Source: Candidatus Electrothrix marina
GTDB lineage: Bacteria; Desulfobacterota; Desulfobulbia; Desulfobulbales; Desulfobulbaceae
Assembly: GCA_004028495.1 (NCBI GenBank)
Contig: MTKS01000001.1
Location: 1 to 25,247 of the forward strand
Direction: 5' to 3'
Length of the DNA stretch: 25,247 nt
Below, one piece after another: positions 1-8,500 of the stretch (position 1 is the first letter of the stretch; the number at the start of each line of letters is the position of its first letter). A program made the translations under genes and the position numbers. The notes beneath the pieces are model-generated. The model searched no databases, was not told the origin of the DNA, and was given only the letters and a program-made list of their open reading frames with translations.

Positions 1-1
1 C

Positions 2-94
2 AAGGATATTGATCTGGGCATCAAAATTCGGAATACCGAGATAACGCTTGAGATTGCTCGACAGCGTTATGAATATCTGTTCGGAGGGAAGTAA
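2..94 (+). CDS. C-terminal end of an unidentified protein (partial)
   Basis: An open frame enters from the left edge and ends at a TAA two bases before the next ATG. The last 30 residues are visible and end in RQRYEYLFGGK. They are mixed charged and hydrophobic with no recognisable motif, so no function can be given. The GGAGGG that serves as ribosome-binding site for the next gene lies inside its last codons. This tight packing suggests co-transcription and possibly translational coupling with the vWA gene. It could also be a chance open frame, because only 93 bases are seen. Confidence 0.5.
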   Translation, partial: KDIDLGIKIRNTEITLEIARQRYEYLFGGK

Positions 95-96
95 AC

Positions 97-963
97 ATGG
101 GAATGGGGAGTTACTCGCTCGATAATCGAGCCGCACGATCTCAGGCCGAAGGATATTCCTCGCGTTCTATTCAGGAAATTTTTTCGCAACGGGAAATCAA
201 CCGGGCTATGAACCCGCACGGCATCAAGTTCCGGGAAGCCAGAGATTCAGAGGAACATCCCGAATCCGTGGCTATTATTCTGGGGCTGGATGTGACCGGC
301 TCAATGGGCTCCATTCCTCATCATTTGGTCAGGGAGGGGCTGCCGAAAATTATGGGCAGGATTATCCAGAGCGGTACAAAGGACCCACAGCTCATGTTTC
401 TCGCTATCGGTGACCATGAGTATGACCGAAGCCCCTTGCAGGTCGGGCAGTTTGAATCCAGCGACGACCTGCTGGATAAATGGCTGACCAATGTTTATCT
501 TGAAGGAGGGGGAGGGGGAAATACAGGTGAAAGCTATCTGCTGGCCTGGTATTTTGCCGCTTTTCATACCTCGATTGACTGTTTTGAAAAAAGAAAGAAA
601 AAGGGGTTTCTTTTCACCATCGGCGATGAGCCGACCCTGCCTGATATTCCGGCCAATGACCTCAGGCTTATTATGGGGGAGGGGCAGTCATCTTATCATG
701 CCGCAGCCTTGCTTGACAAGGCCAGAGAATCCTACCATGTTTATCATCTGCATATAAAACAGACCTATGCCGGAAGCATGCAGGAAACAATGGACGGCTG
801 GAAACAGCTTTTGGGCGATCACCTGATTGTTCTGGAGAGCCATGAAGAGGTTTCCACGGTTCTGCCGGAAATTATCGCTGAGGTTACCCACGCGGATGGC
901 ACACATGGAGGCTCGGCTGCCACCGGTACTTCTTCGGTTTCCAAGACCGAAATTATCCTTTAA
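97..963 (+). CDS. von Willebrand factor A (vWA) domain protein
   Basis: A 288-residue soluble protein with no signal peptide or membrane segment. A vWA fold is indicated by a hydrophobic strand followed by a MIDAS-like metal motif, D65-V-T67-G-S69, where the family norm is DxSxS. A glycine-rich GGGGGNTGE stretch follows at about 137-145, with T143 a candidate MIDAS threonine, and IGDEP at 175-179 gives a candidate third MIDAS aspartate. vWA proteins bind a divalent metal and mediate protein-protein contacts; intracellular bacterial ones often act as scaffolds with ATPases or in stress and defence systems. The start has a strong GGAGGG Shine-Dalgarno. It sits 71 bases upstream of the adenylosuccinate-synthetase homologue on the same strand, probably one transcript. 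The partner and exact role are unknown. Confidence is high for the domain and low for function. Confidence 0.85.
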   Translation: MGMGSYSLDNRAARSQAEGYSSRSIQEIFSQREINRAMNPHGIKFREARDSEEHPESVAIILGLDVTGSMGSIPHHLVREGLPKIMGRIIQSGTKDPQLMFLAIGDHEYDRSPLQVGQFESSDDLLDKWLTNVYLEGGGGGNTGESYLLAWYFAAFHTSIDCFEKRKKKGFLFTIGDEPTLPDIPANDLRLIMGEGQSSYHAAALLDKARESYHVYHLHIKQTYAGSMQETMDGWKQLLGDHLIVLESHEEVSTVLPEIIAEVTHADGTHGGSAATGTSSVSKTEIIL

Positions 964-1034
964 AAGGATTTTTTATACTGGAAATCTTCAGACTACAATT
1001 CGCATTTCCTTATTACGGAAGGTATTAATTTTTC

Positions 1035-2150
1035 ATGCAGCATAAAGCTGTCATAGGGGCTGGGTTCGGCGATGAGGGAAAAGGGCTGTTTACCGACTAC
1101 CTTTGCCGAAATGCCGAACGGCCCTTGGTTATCCGTTTTTCCGGAGGGCAGCAGGCCGGGCACACAGTCGTCCATAACGGTATCCGCCATGTGTTTTCCA
1201 ATTTCGGATCAGGCACCTTGCAGGGAGCCCCGAGCTATTTTGCACGATTCTGCACGATTGACCCTGTAGGAATCGTTAATGAGCTTGATGTCCTCCTTGA
1301 AAAAGGAGTGGAGCCGTTGCTCTATATTGATGCGGAATGCCCGGTTACAACCCCTTATGATATCCGTTATAATCAGCAACACCATCCCCACGGGAGCTGC
1401 GGCGTCGGTGTTGGTGCTACGATCAACAGGGAGGAACATTTCTACTCCCTGACCTTTGCCGATCTTTTTTATCCCTGGGTATTGGAAACCCGCCTTGAGC
1501 TGATCAAAGAGTTTTATAAAGAGTATGCAGATGTCGTATTGGAGGACTTCCTGCAATGCTGCTCTGTTATTACCGGATCACCTTGGGTTCGAATGTGCAG
1601 AGGGCTGCCACAACCACAAGGAGGGCCGTTCAGCGATTATATCTATGAGGGCTCTCAGGGACTTCTGCTTGATCAGCATTATGGTTTTTTCCCCTATGTC
1701 ACTCGTTCCGATACCGGAACAAAAAATATTCTCTCCCTGTGCATAGGTCATGCGCCGGAAATATATCTGATTACAAGGGCCTATCAGACTCGGCACGGAC
1801 TGGGCCCTCTGTCTTATGAAAACCTTCCCCATAATATCAAGAAAAACCCCTTGGAGACCAATGTCCGCAATCGTTTTCAGGGAGACTTCAGACGGAGTCT
1901 GCTTGATCTTTCTTTACTGGAATATGCAATGCAGCGAGACCGCCTAATTGCCGCCGATTCTGATAAATGCCTTGTGATTACCTGTCTGGATCATGTCAGA
2001 GATGAATATCGTTTTACCCTGCAAGGGGAAGTCGTTTATTGTGATGATGAGGATGACTTCGTCAAGAAAATAGCTGAGCACCTGAGGATCAGGATGGTAT
2101 ACACGAGTGTATCTGACGATTCTGTTCACATCATCAGACGTTTGTTGTAG
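1035..2150 (+). CDS. Divergent adenylosuccinate synthetase (PurA/PurZ superfamily) homologue
   Basis: A 371-residue cytoplasmic protein, shorter than housekeeping PurA (about 430). PurA uses GTP to join aspartate to IMP. Clear family motifs: GFGDEGKG (catalytic Asp at residue 13), RFSGGQQAGHT (catalytic His43), EGSQG followed by LLDQ, and RAYQTRHGLGP. Differences from E. coli PurA: the GGHNAGHT asparagine is Gln, the GRRRRTG loop reads NRFQGDFRRS, and the TKLD motif that reads the guanine of GTP is TCLD at 316-319, so its Lys is Cys. The region after this motif is much shortened. These are seen directly. The inference is altered nucleotide use, as in the short PurZ enzymes that act on dGMP. 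It may be a specialised paralogue rather than the de novo purine enzyme. The ATG at 1035 has only a weak AAGG upstream. It is convergent with the J-domain gene, 16 bases away. Confidence 0.8.
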   Translation: MQHKAVIGAGFGDEGKGLFTDYLCRNAERPLVIRFSGGQQAGHTVVHNGIRHVFSNFGSGTLQGAPSYFARFCTIDPVGIVNELDVLLEKGVEPLLYIDAECPVTTPYDIRYNQQHHPHGSCGVGVGATINREEHFYSLTFADLFYPWVLETRLELIKEFYKEYADVVLEDFLQCCSVITGSPWVRMCRGLPQPQGGPFSDYIYEGSQGLLLDQHYGFFPYVTRSDTGTKNILSLCIGHAPEIYLITRAYQTRHGLGPLSYENLPHNIKKNPLETNVRNRFQGDFRRSLLDLSLLEYAMQRDRLIAADSDKCLVITCLDHVRDEYRFTLQGEVVYCDDEDDFVKKIAEHLRIRMVYTSVSDDSVHIIRRLL

Positions 2151-2166
2151 TGTACCCGTTTTCTAG

Positions 2167-3756
2167 CTACCACTTGGGATCAAGATGGTAGGTGAGTGCT
2201 TTAATCCGATAATTTTTTTTCACTTTGACAAGGAAGAAAGTGATTGTCCCGGTGCTCGACTTGATTTTATTCGGACTATAGATCAGTTGAACCTTGAATC
2301 TTCCCGTCAGACTAGCCCCTTTTTCTCCCTGTATATCTGTATCCAGCAGATCAATACTGTAATCTATGGATTGAGTTGCATTGAAAAGCTGCTTGTACTT
2401 CTGACGTATTTTAGAAAAGGGTTTTCCGTTTTCCTGCGCCTCGGCAGTAAAGAATAAAGCGAATTTTTGTATATCCCTGCTCATATAGGCCGCTGTATAG
2501 CTTTGAACAAATTTGCGGAGAGATTGCTGTGTCGAAATGCCTGGTGTGGTTTGTTCAGCATTTGCTGCGGGTAATTTTTCTTTACGAATCTTTTTTTTCT
2601 TTGATTTAACGACAATAGCCTTGTGATAATGTGCCTCGGAAAAAACCGAGCCGGTTTCTTTCTGCTTTGAGATTTGCTGTACTGCTGCCGGAACAATGGC
2701 CTTTATTTTTTCTTCGGCAGTTTTTTCCTGTTCGAGAATAGCTGAAAAAAAATCGTTATGCTCTTCCGCACGTATGATGGATTTGGTGTCCATCAGGTCA
2801 GATTTTTGTGTGGACGACTTTTCACTATCGAAGCGGCCGTCAGAAGAGGAAATCGATGTGTTCACATTTTCGATTTCAGCCTCGATTTGCATATCAGGGG
2901 CAGGAGGTTCAACATGACTTATGCTTTTAGGCATGCGCGGGACAAACGCTACTTCATCCTGAAAAATTTGCTGCGATGACTGTTCTGATATTTTTCTCGT
3001 AGGGAGAGTTAGTTTTTTCTGTTCTATGACTTGAGGTTGAACATCGGTTTTGCTTGATTCCGGTACATGGATCCCCGTTGATTGGTCCTTGATGGCAACA
3101 GGAGCTTTTTCCGCCTGTGGTTTTGCGGGAGAGGACGTGTGGGAAATCTTACTGATATTCTTCAGCATAGCACGTTTTTGATAGTGAATCGAAATGCCCA
3201 CGATAATAAGCACGACAGCCCCGGTAATTAACGAAAAGAAATAGAGGTATTTCTTTTTCCGCTGCTGACGCGGCGGGGGAGTATTTTTTCGGTATCTCCA
3301 AGCTGATGGGGAAGAAGTGGCACTGTTCTCCTTCTTATCAGCGCTGTTTATAATGCGTTGGTAGGCCTTGGTAATTTCAATGAACTTGGCTGTATCGTTT
3401 TTGTCGGAGGTATCAGGGTGATATTTGATGCTGAGTTTTCTATAGGACTGCTTTACCTCGGTAATATTGGCCCCGGCATGAAGACCGAGAATTTTATGAT
3501 CATCACTGACGGTTTCCCGGGGGGCGAAAATGTTTTGGATATGATTGAGTTCACGAGTGAGGTGGACAAGGGATATGTGATATCTCTGACAAAGGGCATG
3601 AATCTCTTTCAGCTCTTTTTTGTTATTACCGGCTATTTTTTTTTGCAGCTCTGAGCAGGCTGAATTTATTGCATCGTCTTCAGCAATAAAAAAAATGAGT
3701 TCCTCAGTGGAAGGACGTGAGGCGATTTTTTGGACAAGAAGTTGTTCGGCCTGCAT
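2167..3756 (-). CDS. Membrane-anchored J-domain protein with NTF2-like C-terminal domain
   Basis: A protein of about 529 residues. The first 80 or so residues are helical; a J domain follows at about 85-135 with HPD at 113-115, the tripeptide that stimulates Hsp70 ATPase. After a basic Pro-rich stretch comes one membrane segment near 170-191, then a long low-complexity linker and a C-terminal domain at about 413-529. That domain has the aromatic and charged pattern of NTF2/SnoaL-like folds and ends in HLDPKW. The topology suggests a cytoplasmic J domain with the tail in the periplasm. I chose the ATG at 3756 because it overlaps the preceding stop as TAATG, a coupling signature; the open frame runs up to 3882, but that extension lies wholly inside the TPR gene and is Pro/Arg-rich. 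It is the last gene of the polysaccharide operon. A role in recruiting DnaK to the export machinery is inference. Confidence 0.8.
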   Translation of the reverse strand: MQAEQLLVQKIASRPSTEELIFFIAEDDAINSACSELQKKIAGNNKKELKEIHALCQRYHISLVHLTRELNHIQNIFAPRETVSDDHKILGLHAGANITEVKQSYRKLSIKYHPDTSDKNDTAKFIEITKAYQRIINSADKKENSATSSPSAWRYRKNTPPPRQQRKKKYLYFFSLITGAVVLIIVGISIHYQKRAMLKNISKISHTSSPAKPQAEKAPVAIKDQSTGIHVPESSKTDVQPQVIEQKKLTLPTRKISEQSSQQIFQDEVAFVPRMPKSISHVEPPAPDMQIEAEIENVNTSISSSDGRFDSEKSSTQKSDLMDTKSIIRAEEHNDFFSAILEQEKTAEEKIKAIVPAAVQQISKQKETGSVFSEAHYHKAIVVKSKKKKIRKEKLPAANAEQTTPGISTQQSLRKFVQSYTAAYMSRDIQKFALFFTAEAQENGKPFSKIRQKYKQLFNATQSIDYSIDLLDTDIQGEKGASLTGRFKVQLIYSPNKIKSSTGTITFFLVKVKKNYRIKALTYHLDPKW

Positions 3757-4964
3757 TATTGGAGCGTAGGAGGAGGTGCGTTCTCTAGTGAGAGGTTGGT
3801 AACCCAAAGGTCGCCGCTGATGAGGCTGTCGATCTTTTTGCTGGGTCGGCGGCGAAGGCGAACCAAAACACCTTCTTGACATTCTTCAGGAACTGTAAAA
3901 TTCAGCGAGAACGAGGTCCATTCCTGATCCGACTCGACCATCTCTGTCGCGGATTGCAGGGTACAATCTCGTCCAGCTATCTCAATAAAGGGACGCTGAT
4001 CAGTTGTCATCCCCTTGCTCCGCAGCTCGCCGGTGAGTATAAAGGGTTGCCCTGCTGAGAGCGGGATGAGTTGCCATACATGACGAAAATGAATATTTGT
4101 TTCTCCATTAAATCGAATATGCAGGGCTGTTTTTTTCTCACCCTGATTTTGCACCTCAAACTCAAACTCTTCGTTCTGCCAAATGCGCCAGCCGAATCCG
4201 CCTTTGACGAGGGTAAGAGAGAAGTTTCCGTTATACAGGAGATTATCATACGGATAGTACTCTCGCCAAAGTAATGCCGCCTTATCAATTTTTTGATTAT
4301 CTCTAAGCAAATTGATATATCGAAGGATTTCATTTGCATCAAGTTGGGTGTGATCAACTCCTTCCCAGAGAAAGTCCGCAGTATCAAACTCTTTTGCTCG
4401 CAGTGCATGGAGAAAGAGCGGAACAGAGTTTTCCTTTCCCATTTCTCTCACGAGTTCAGTCGGTTCCGGCCAGAGAGTAAAAGCAAAGTTAAGTACTTTT
4501 TTTCTTGTTTGCCCGCTGAGATTTTCTTGTTGCAGAAGCCAGGAAAGATCAGCTTTGAGAATATCCTCTCTCCCCAGAAGGTAAGCCAACATCGCCTTTT
4601 CCCAGCGCCAACGAAGAACGCCCTGCATCAAGCGGTCAAGGTATTCAAGTATTTCAAGAGAGCGAGTGCTGTTTCCGCTGTCGTTTTCCAGCTCAGCCAA
4701 GGTAAGCCAAGCCGGTATATAGACTGGATTGGCTCGTAAGGCTTTCTGGAGCCATCTCCTCGCGTTTTCAAGATCTCCTTGAAGAATATCTTCTTTACTA
4801 TACTCAACCAAGAGACGTGGCTCGCTCTGGTATTCTTTGATAGCTTTGTTTGCAGCAATATTGCTGTATGCGGTTTGCGCAACGATAGCAACCCGCAACT
4901 GATAGAGCGTCAGTGCAAGTAATCCGAAAAAAAGAAAAAAGCGCAATAGGGTGTAAGGCCGCAT
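3756..4964 (-). CDS. Membrane-anchored TPR protein with C-terminal beta-sandwich, polysaccharide operon
   Basis: About 402 residues. An N-terminal hydrophobic segment (residues 5-27) should anchor it, with the rest in the periplasm. TPR-like helices follow, with YSKEDILQGDLENARRW and the A-W-L-x-L-A-E-L-E repeat around 55-110. The C-terminal 160 residues, beginning at LLYNGNFS, look like a carbohydrate-binding-module-like beta-sandwich, judged by alternating strands and conserved aromatic residues. Such TPR/beta-sandwich proteins are common in exosortase and exopolysaccharide loci, but the exact role is unknown. The start is ambiguous: ATG at 4964 has GGAGG 11 bases upstream, while TTG at 4970 lies 5 bases from the same GGAGG and would add two residues. 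The stop overlaps the J-domain start by one base. Confidence 0.75.
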   Translation of the reverse strand: MRPYTLLRFFLFFGLLALTLYQLRVAIVAQTAYSNIAANKAIKEYQSEPRLLVEYSKEDILQGDLENARRWLQKALRANPVYIPAWLTLAELENDSGNSTRSLEILEYLDRLMQGVLRWRWEKAMLAYLLGREDILKADLSWLLQQENLSGQTRKKVLNFAFTLWPEPTELVREMGKENSVPLFLHALRAKEFDTADFLWEGVDHTQLDANEILRYINLLRDNQKIDKAALLWREYYPYDNLLYNGNFSLTLVKGGFGWRIWQNEEFEFEVQNQGEKKTALHIRFNGETNIHFRHVWQLIPLSAGQPFILTGELRSKGMTTDQRPFIEIAGRDCTLQSATEMVESDQEWTSFSLNFTVPEECQEGVLVRLRRRPSKKIDSLISGDLWVTNLSLENAPPPTLQ

Positions 4965-5091
4965 AAACAAGGAGTCCTCCCCGGCTCTCTGGGAGAAGGG
5001 AGGTTATAATTAAGCATGATTGATTTCTAGTGGATACTGCAAGTAATTGGAAAATGGGTCAGCGGGAGATCTCTCCACGCGAGAAAAAGAG

Positions 5092-7401
5092 TTACCCGTT
5101 ATTACCGGAATCGCCATAGTTATAATCGTAATGGTATGCGTAATAACTGTACTTGCTGTATGCTCCGTAGCCCTTTTGCAGCCCAGTCTTATTAACGATA
5201 GTACCAAGAATTTTACCGTTAACATTTAAAACAGAGCGTCGGAAATGTTTCACCCCGTCACGGGGAGTATCTCCTTCAACAGTAATAAGGATAAGACCGT
5301 CCACCATATTAGCAAGCACCAGGATTTCGGCAAATCCCTGAAAGGGAGGAGCGTCAAGGATAACGTGGCTGTAATGTTCGTTGACAGTTTTTAATAATTC
5401 ACGCATCCTGTTCGAAGCGACCAGTTCAGCAGGGTTTGGAGGAAGCGGTCCACTGGAGATATAGTCCAAGCCCTTATAATCAGTTTTTTGAATAACCTCT
5501 TTCAGTGTGCTGATTCCACTGAGAACGCTGGAAAGGCCTTCTCCTTTCCGTTCCGCATCAAAAACACGATGAAGGCTGGGCTTTCTCAGATCCACGTCAA
5601 TGATGAGACAGTTATCTCCGCTGGATAGGTAGGAAAGCGCTGTGTTGGTGGACAGGGAGCTTTTACCCGCACCGGGCAGGATGCTGGTTACAAGAATAGT
5701 CTTGGGGGGGCGCTCAGCTGCGGAGAGATCAATTGAGGTGATCGCTGTGCGAATTGATTCAGCAACCGGTGAACGCGGATCTGTATATGATTTCAACGCC
5801 ATATCCTTACGCTTATTGACGCATTCCTTATCAAAAGGGATGAGGCCGAGTACAGGGATATGAAATCTTTCGATCAGTTCTTCAGGATTTTTAATGGTAT
5901 CATCAAGATATTCAAGAAAAAAGGCGAGGCCTATACCACCAAACAACCCCAGCAACAAACCTAAAAGTAAATTACGGGCTACTTTAGGACTGGAAGGATA
6001 CAGAGGAACTCTGGAACGATCCACAATATTAATATTTGTGACAGCTGAGCCTACTGTTGCCTCAATTTCTTTCGCTCGTTGCAAGAGGGTTTCATAGATG
6101 TTTTTATTGCTTTCACTTTCCCGAAGAAGTATTTTATACTGGGTGGCTCTGTCATTGAGCTCAATAGCCCTTTGTTCTTGCTCCAGTGCTTTAACTTCCA
6201 AGTATTCTTGTTTTTTTCGTGCTGCTTCGTAATCGTTTTTTATTGATTCGATAATAAAAAGTTTCTCTTCCCGCAGCCGTCCCGTAATGTCATTAATTTT
6301 AGCCTGGAGCTGCTGCATCTTGGGATACGCAGGTTTGAAGGTTGTGGAAAGATCTTCATATTCTCCTGCCAAGAGGGAATATTCTGCCTTAAGTCTCTTA
6401 ATGAGATCGTCCTGCAGGATCTGAGGGAGATTTTGGTTCTCCTTACTGATAGCTTGCTGATAGAGCGATTCTTTGCCGATGCGTTCAGCGCGGGCCTTAG
6501 CCAAGGCATCATTGAGTTCTTCCAATTGCCGCATAATCAGATTCAGCTTTGGGTCCATGGAAACCAGACCTGCTTGACGCGAGAAATTATTAAGTTCTTT
6601 TTCAGATTTTTCCAGTTTTATCTGGGCTGCCAATATTCCCTTTTCAAGGAACTGAGCAGCGTTTTGGGAGGATTCCATATTTGTGTCCATGAGCATCTGG
6701 ACAAACTCCTCCATGGCGGTATTCACCACTGCGGCAGAGAGTTGGGGATCCGGTGATTCAAAACTGAGTTCGATGAGTTCACTGTTGCGCACCGGAGATA
6801 TTTTCAGATCATCTTGCAGTTTTTTGACGGCGTCATCGGTGAGCAGACGATCTTTTCCTTCCTGATCCAAATTTTCGTTCGCTTCCGAGCTGAAGCGAAT
6901 GAAGTTGCGGATGGAAGAGAGGGTGAGCTGAACAAGAGATGCAAACGAGGTGTCATCATTTTGCCCGCTCTTGATGTCTTTGTTAAAAAACGGATTGTTT
7001 AAGAGGTCAAGTTTGTCGATGAGACGTAGAGACAACTGCTCACTTTCCAGGAGATTGACTTGGGTCTGCTGGAACTCCATGGACTTAAGCACGTTTGTCT
7101 GGGTGTCTTCAAAACTGGTTACCTGTCCCTGCGAGGCTGATGCCTTCAGGGTGCCTTTACCTTGAAACAGAGGGGTACTTGTCAGGGTAAACAGCGTTGT
7201 AGCGGAGAAAACAAAGAGAAGACAGAGAAATACAACCCATTTGCGACGAATAAGAACATCAAGATAATCTCGTAAATGAATTTCTTCATCCTCCATCGGA
7301 GCGACTGATTCCTGATAGTCGACTGAGGGAAGATTTTGGCGGCCTCCGGCGGGACCGATAATTATTTGTCGTTCTGAGTCATTTGACTGTGGTTGGTTCA
7401 T
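5092..7401 (-). CDS. Polysaccharide copolymerase / BY-kinase (Wzz-Wzc type tyrosine autokinase)
   Basis: A full-length 769-residue inner-membrane protein that controls chain length and export and autophosphorylates on tyrosine. A Wzz-type N-terminal domain has TM1 at about 55-75, a large periplasmic coiled-coil region at about 240-450 and TM2 at about 477-499. The cytoplasmic BY-kinase has Walker A PGAGKS (576-581), Walker A' IIDVDLRKP (600-608) and Walker B VILDAPP (680-686). The C terminus carries nine tyrosines between 745 and 762, the usual autophosphorylation cluster. All parts are on one chain, as in proteobacterial Wzc. It presumably works with the Wza-type lipoprotein encoded upstream at 9033-10058. 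No clear Shine-Dalgarno precedes the ATG. The 154 bases before it hold no strong promoter, so it probably belongs to the operon started at 11132. Confidence 0.93.
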   Translation of the reverse strand: MNQPQSNDSERQIIIGPAGGRQNLPSVDYQESVAPMEDEEIHLRDYLDVLIRRKWVVFLCLLFVFSATTLFTLTSTPLFQGKGTLKASASQGQVTSFEDTQTNVLKSMEFQQTQVNLLESEQLSLRLIDKLDLLNNPFFNKDIKSGQNDDTSFASLVQLTLSSIRNFIRFSSEANENLDQEGKDRLLTDDAVKKLQDDLKISPVRNSELIELSFESPDPQLSAAVVNTAMEEFVQMLMDTNMESSQNAAQFLEKGILAAQIKLEKSEKELNNFSRQAGLVSMDPKLNLIMRQLEELNDALAKARAERIGKESLYQQAISKENQNLPQILQDDLIKRLKAEYSLLAGEYEDLSTTFKPAYPKMQQLQAKINDITGRLREEKLFIIESIKNDYEAARKKQEYLEVKALEQEQRAIELNDRATQYKILLRESESNKNIYETLLQRAKEIEATVGSAVTNINIVDRSRVPLYPSSPKVARNLLLGLLLGLFGGIGLAFFLEYLDDTIKNPEELIERFHIPVLGLIPFDKECVNKRKDMALKSYTDPRSPVAESIRTAITSIDLSAAERPPKTILVTSILPGAGKSSLSTNTALSYLSSGDNCLIIDVDLRKPSLHRVFDAERKGEGLSSVLSGISTLKEVIQKTDYKGLDYISSGPLPPNPAELVASNRMRELLKTVNEHYSHVILDAPPFQGFAEILVLANMVDGLILITVEGDTPRDGVKHFRRSVLNVNGKILGTIVNKTGLQKGYGAYSKYSYYAYHYDYNYGDSGNNG

Positions 7402-7555
7402 AACAGTTATTCAATCGTTTCTGATAAGGAATGAAAATATTACTTGAATTTCTTGGTTACGTGAAGACTGAGCTATGTGTGCGCTGTAATAATTACTGCA
7501 TGCCGCAGGTTTATACAGGATACCGCTTTTGCAGTTTTTACACCAAGAATTTTAT

Positions 7556-8500
7556 TTAATTCTCTCCGCTGCTCTTCGATATAATATGTTGTTTGGCACC
7601 ATGTGAGGAAAATTGGCTGCCATACTGAAGCAGAATAAACAAGGTGGTAAAATACAGCAAATTGGCAGGCAGCCGCCAGCCGAAGTCAACTGTACCATGG
7701 ATGATAAAGCCGATAATTGCGGTGATCGAGACAAGTGAAATCACAGTTGGTGAAGGAAGCCTGTAGAGCTTTTTCCTTGTATAGGGCCAGAGCTTTTTTA
7801 TTTGTAAAAAAAGAAGTACGCTAAGAGTGCAGAAAAAGAAGAGAGCAAGAGGCAGGCCCAATTCAATGGCAAATTCAAGATAGTCGTTATGCGCTCTATC
7901 AAAGGTAATATTTTCAGGAAATTGTTTAAGGTAGACAGAAGAAAGTAAAATATATGAGCCGATTCCTGTGCCGACCAGTAGATGATCACGAAGCATAGGG
8001 AGACTGGATAACCAGATGTTGAGCCTGATCTCTCCACCTTGTTGAATAAGCATAAAACGTTCGAGTACAGAAGTAAAACCGATGATAGAACCATAGGATA
8101 TGGTGAAGAGTACAAAAAAGCCTGAGAGAAGAAGTTTATTTTTGGGGCTGGCAGGAAGGGCCACGAGGAGCATTGACAGTATAAGAACCATGGAAATAAT
8201 ACCTCCCCTGGACTGAGAAAACAGAACTGCCAGCATAATGATAGAGGCAAAAAAAAGAAACTGAAATCCTCGGAGGCGGCGGTTGACTATATAGTCTGTG
8301 GCTGATCGCTTTTTTGTACGCCTTCTTTTCGAGTTGTTTTTTTTCAGCGAGGTGGATTTTTTTTGAGGCACGGCTTTGAAGCGGAGCAGTGCTGCTCGAC
8401 AGCAAGAGGCCAAATCATGTTCAGAAGAGCGGCATATTGATTTTTGTAAATTATGGTTCCCCGAGCCATTCCTTTGAATTGCCTGATATCGCTTAACCAA
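7556..8500 (-). CDS. C-terminal part of frameshifted O-antigen ligase/polymerase family protein
   Basis: This frame carries the C-terminal half of an O-antigen ligase (Wzy_C-type) membrane protein. It holds hydrophobic helices, the SRGG motif, a periplasmic loop with AHNDYLE (a family hallmark) and two or three terminal helices. The true coding part begins near 8365; upstream of that, the frame starts with TTG and reads Arg/Ser/Cys-rich sequence antisense to nothing recognisable, while the other frame encodes the expected family motif. There is no good start codon with a ribosome site (a GTG at 8371 is the nearest), so it is probably not an independent gene. One extra A in the A8 tract at 8357-8364 would join it to the 8344-9036 frame, giving a protein of about 493 residues. 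Joined, the enzyme would polymerise or ligate undecaprenyl-linked glycans in the periplasm. Confidence 0.75.
   Translation of the reverse strand: MVKRYQAIQRNGSGNHNLQKSICRSSEHDLASCCRAALLRFKAVPQKKSTSLKKNNSKRRRTKKRSATDYIVNRRLRGFQFLFFASIIMLAVLFSQSRGGIISMVLILSMLLVALPASPKNKLLLSGFFVLFTISYGSIIGFTSVLERFMLIQQGGEIRLNIWLSSLPMLRDHLLVGTGIGSYILLSSVYLKQFPENITFDRAHNDYLEFAIELGLPLALFFFCTLSVLLFLQIKKLWPYTRKKLYRLPSPTVISLVSITAIIGFIIHGTVDFGWRLPANLLYFTTLFILLQYGSQFSSHGAKQHIISKSSGEN

Noticed and set aside
97..2150. Prophage or Z-genome phage region
   Set aside because: No phage structural, integrase or DNA polymerase genes are in the window, and the synthetase keeps the PurA catalytic Asp. The phage link stays only a hypothesis for the enzyme family.
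3757..3882. N-terminal extension of the J-domain protein up to 3882
   Set aside because: The added 42 residues are Pro/Arg/Ser-rich, lie entirely within the TPR gene in another frame and lack a ribosome site. The TAATG overlap at 3756 is a better start.
8344..8371. Programmed -1 ribosomal frameshift as sole explanation for the ligase split
   Set aside because: The heptamer at the A8 tract is C-AAA-AAA, which gives a first-position mismatch for the P-site tRNA. No clear downstream stimulatory stem was seen. Not excluded, but less likely than indel or phase variation.
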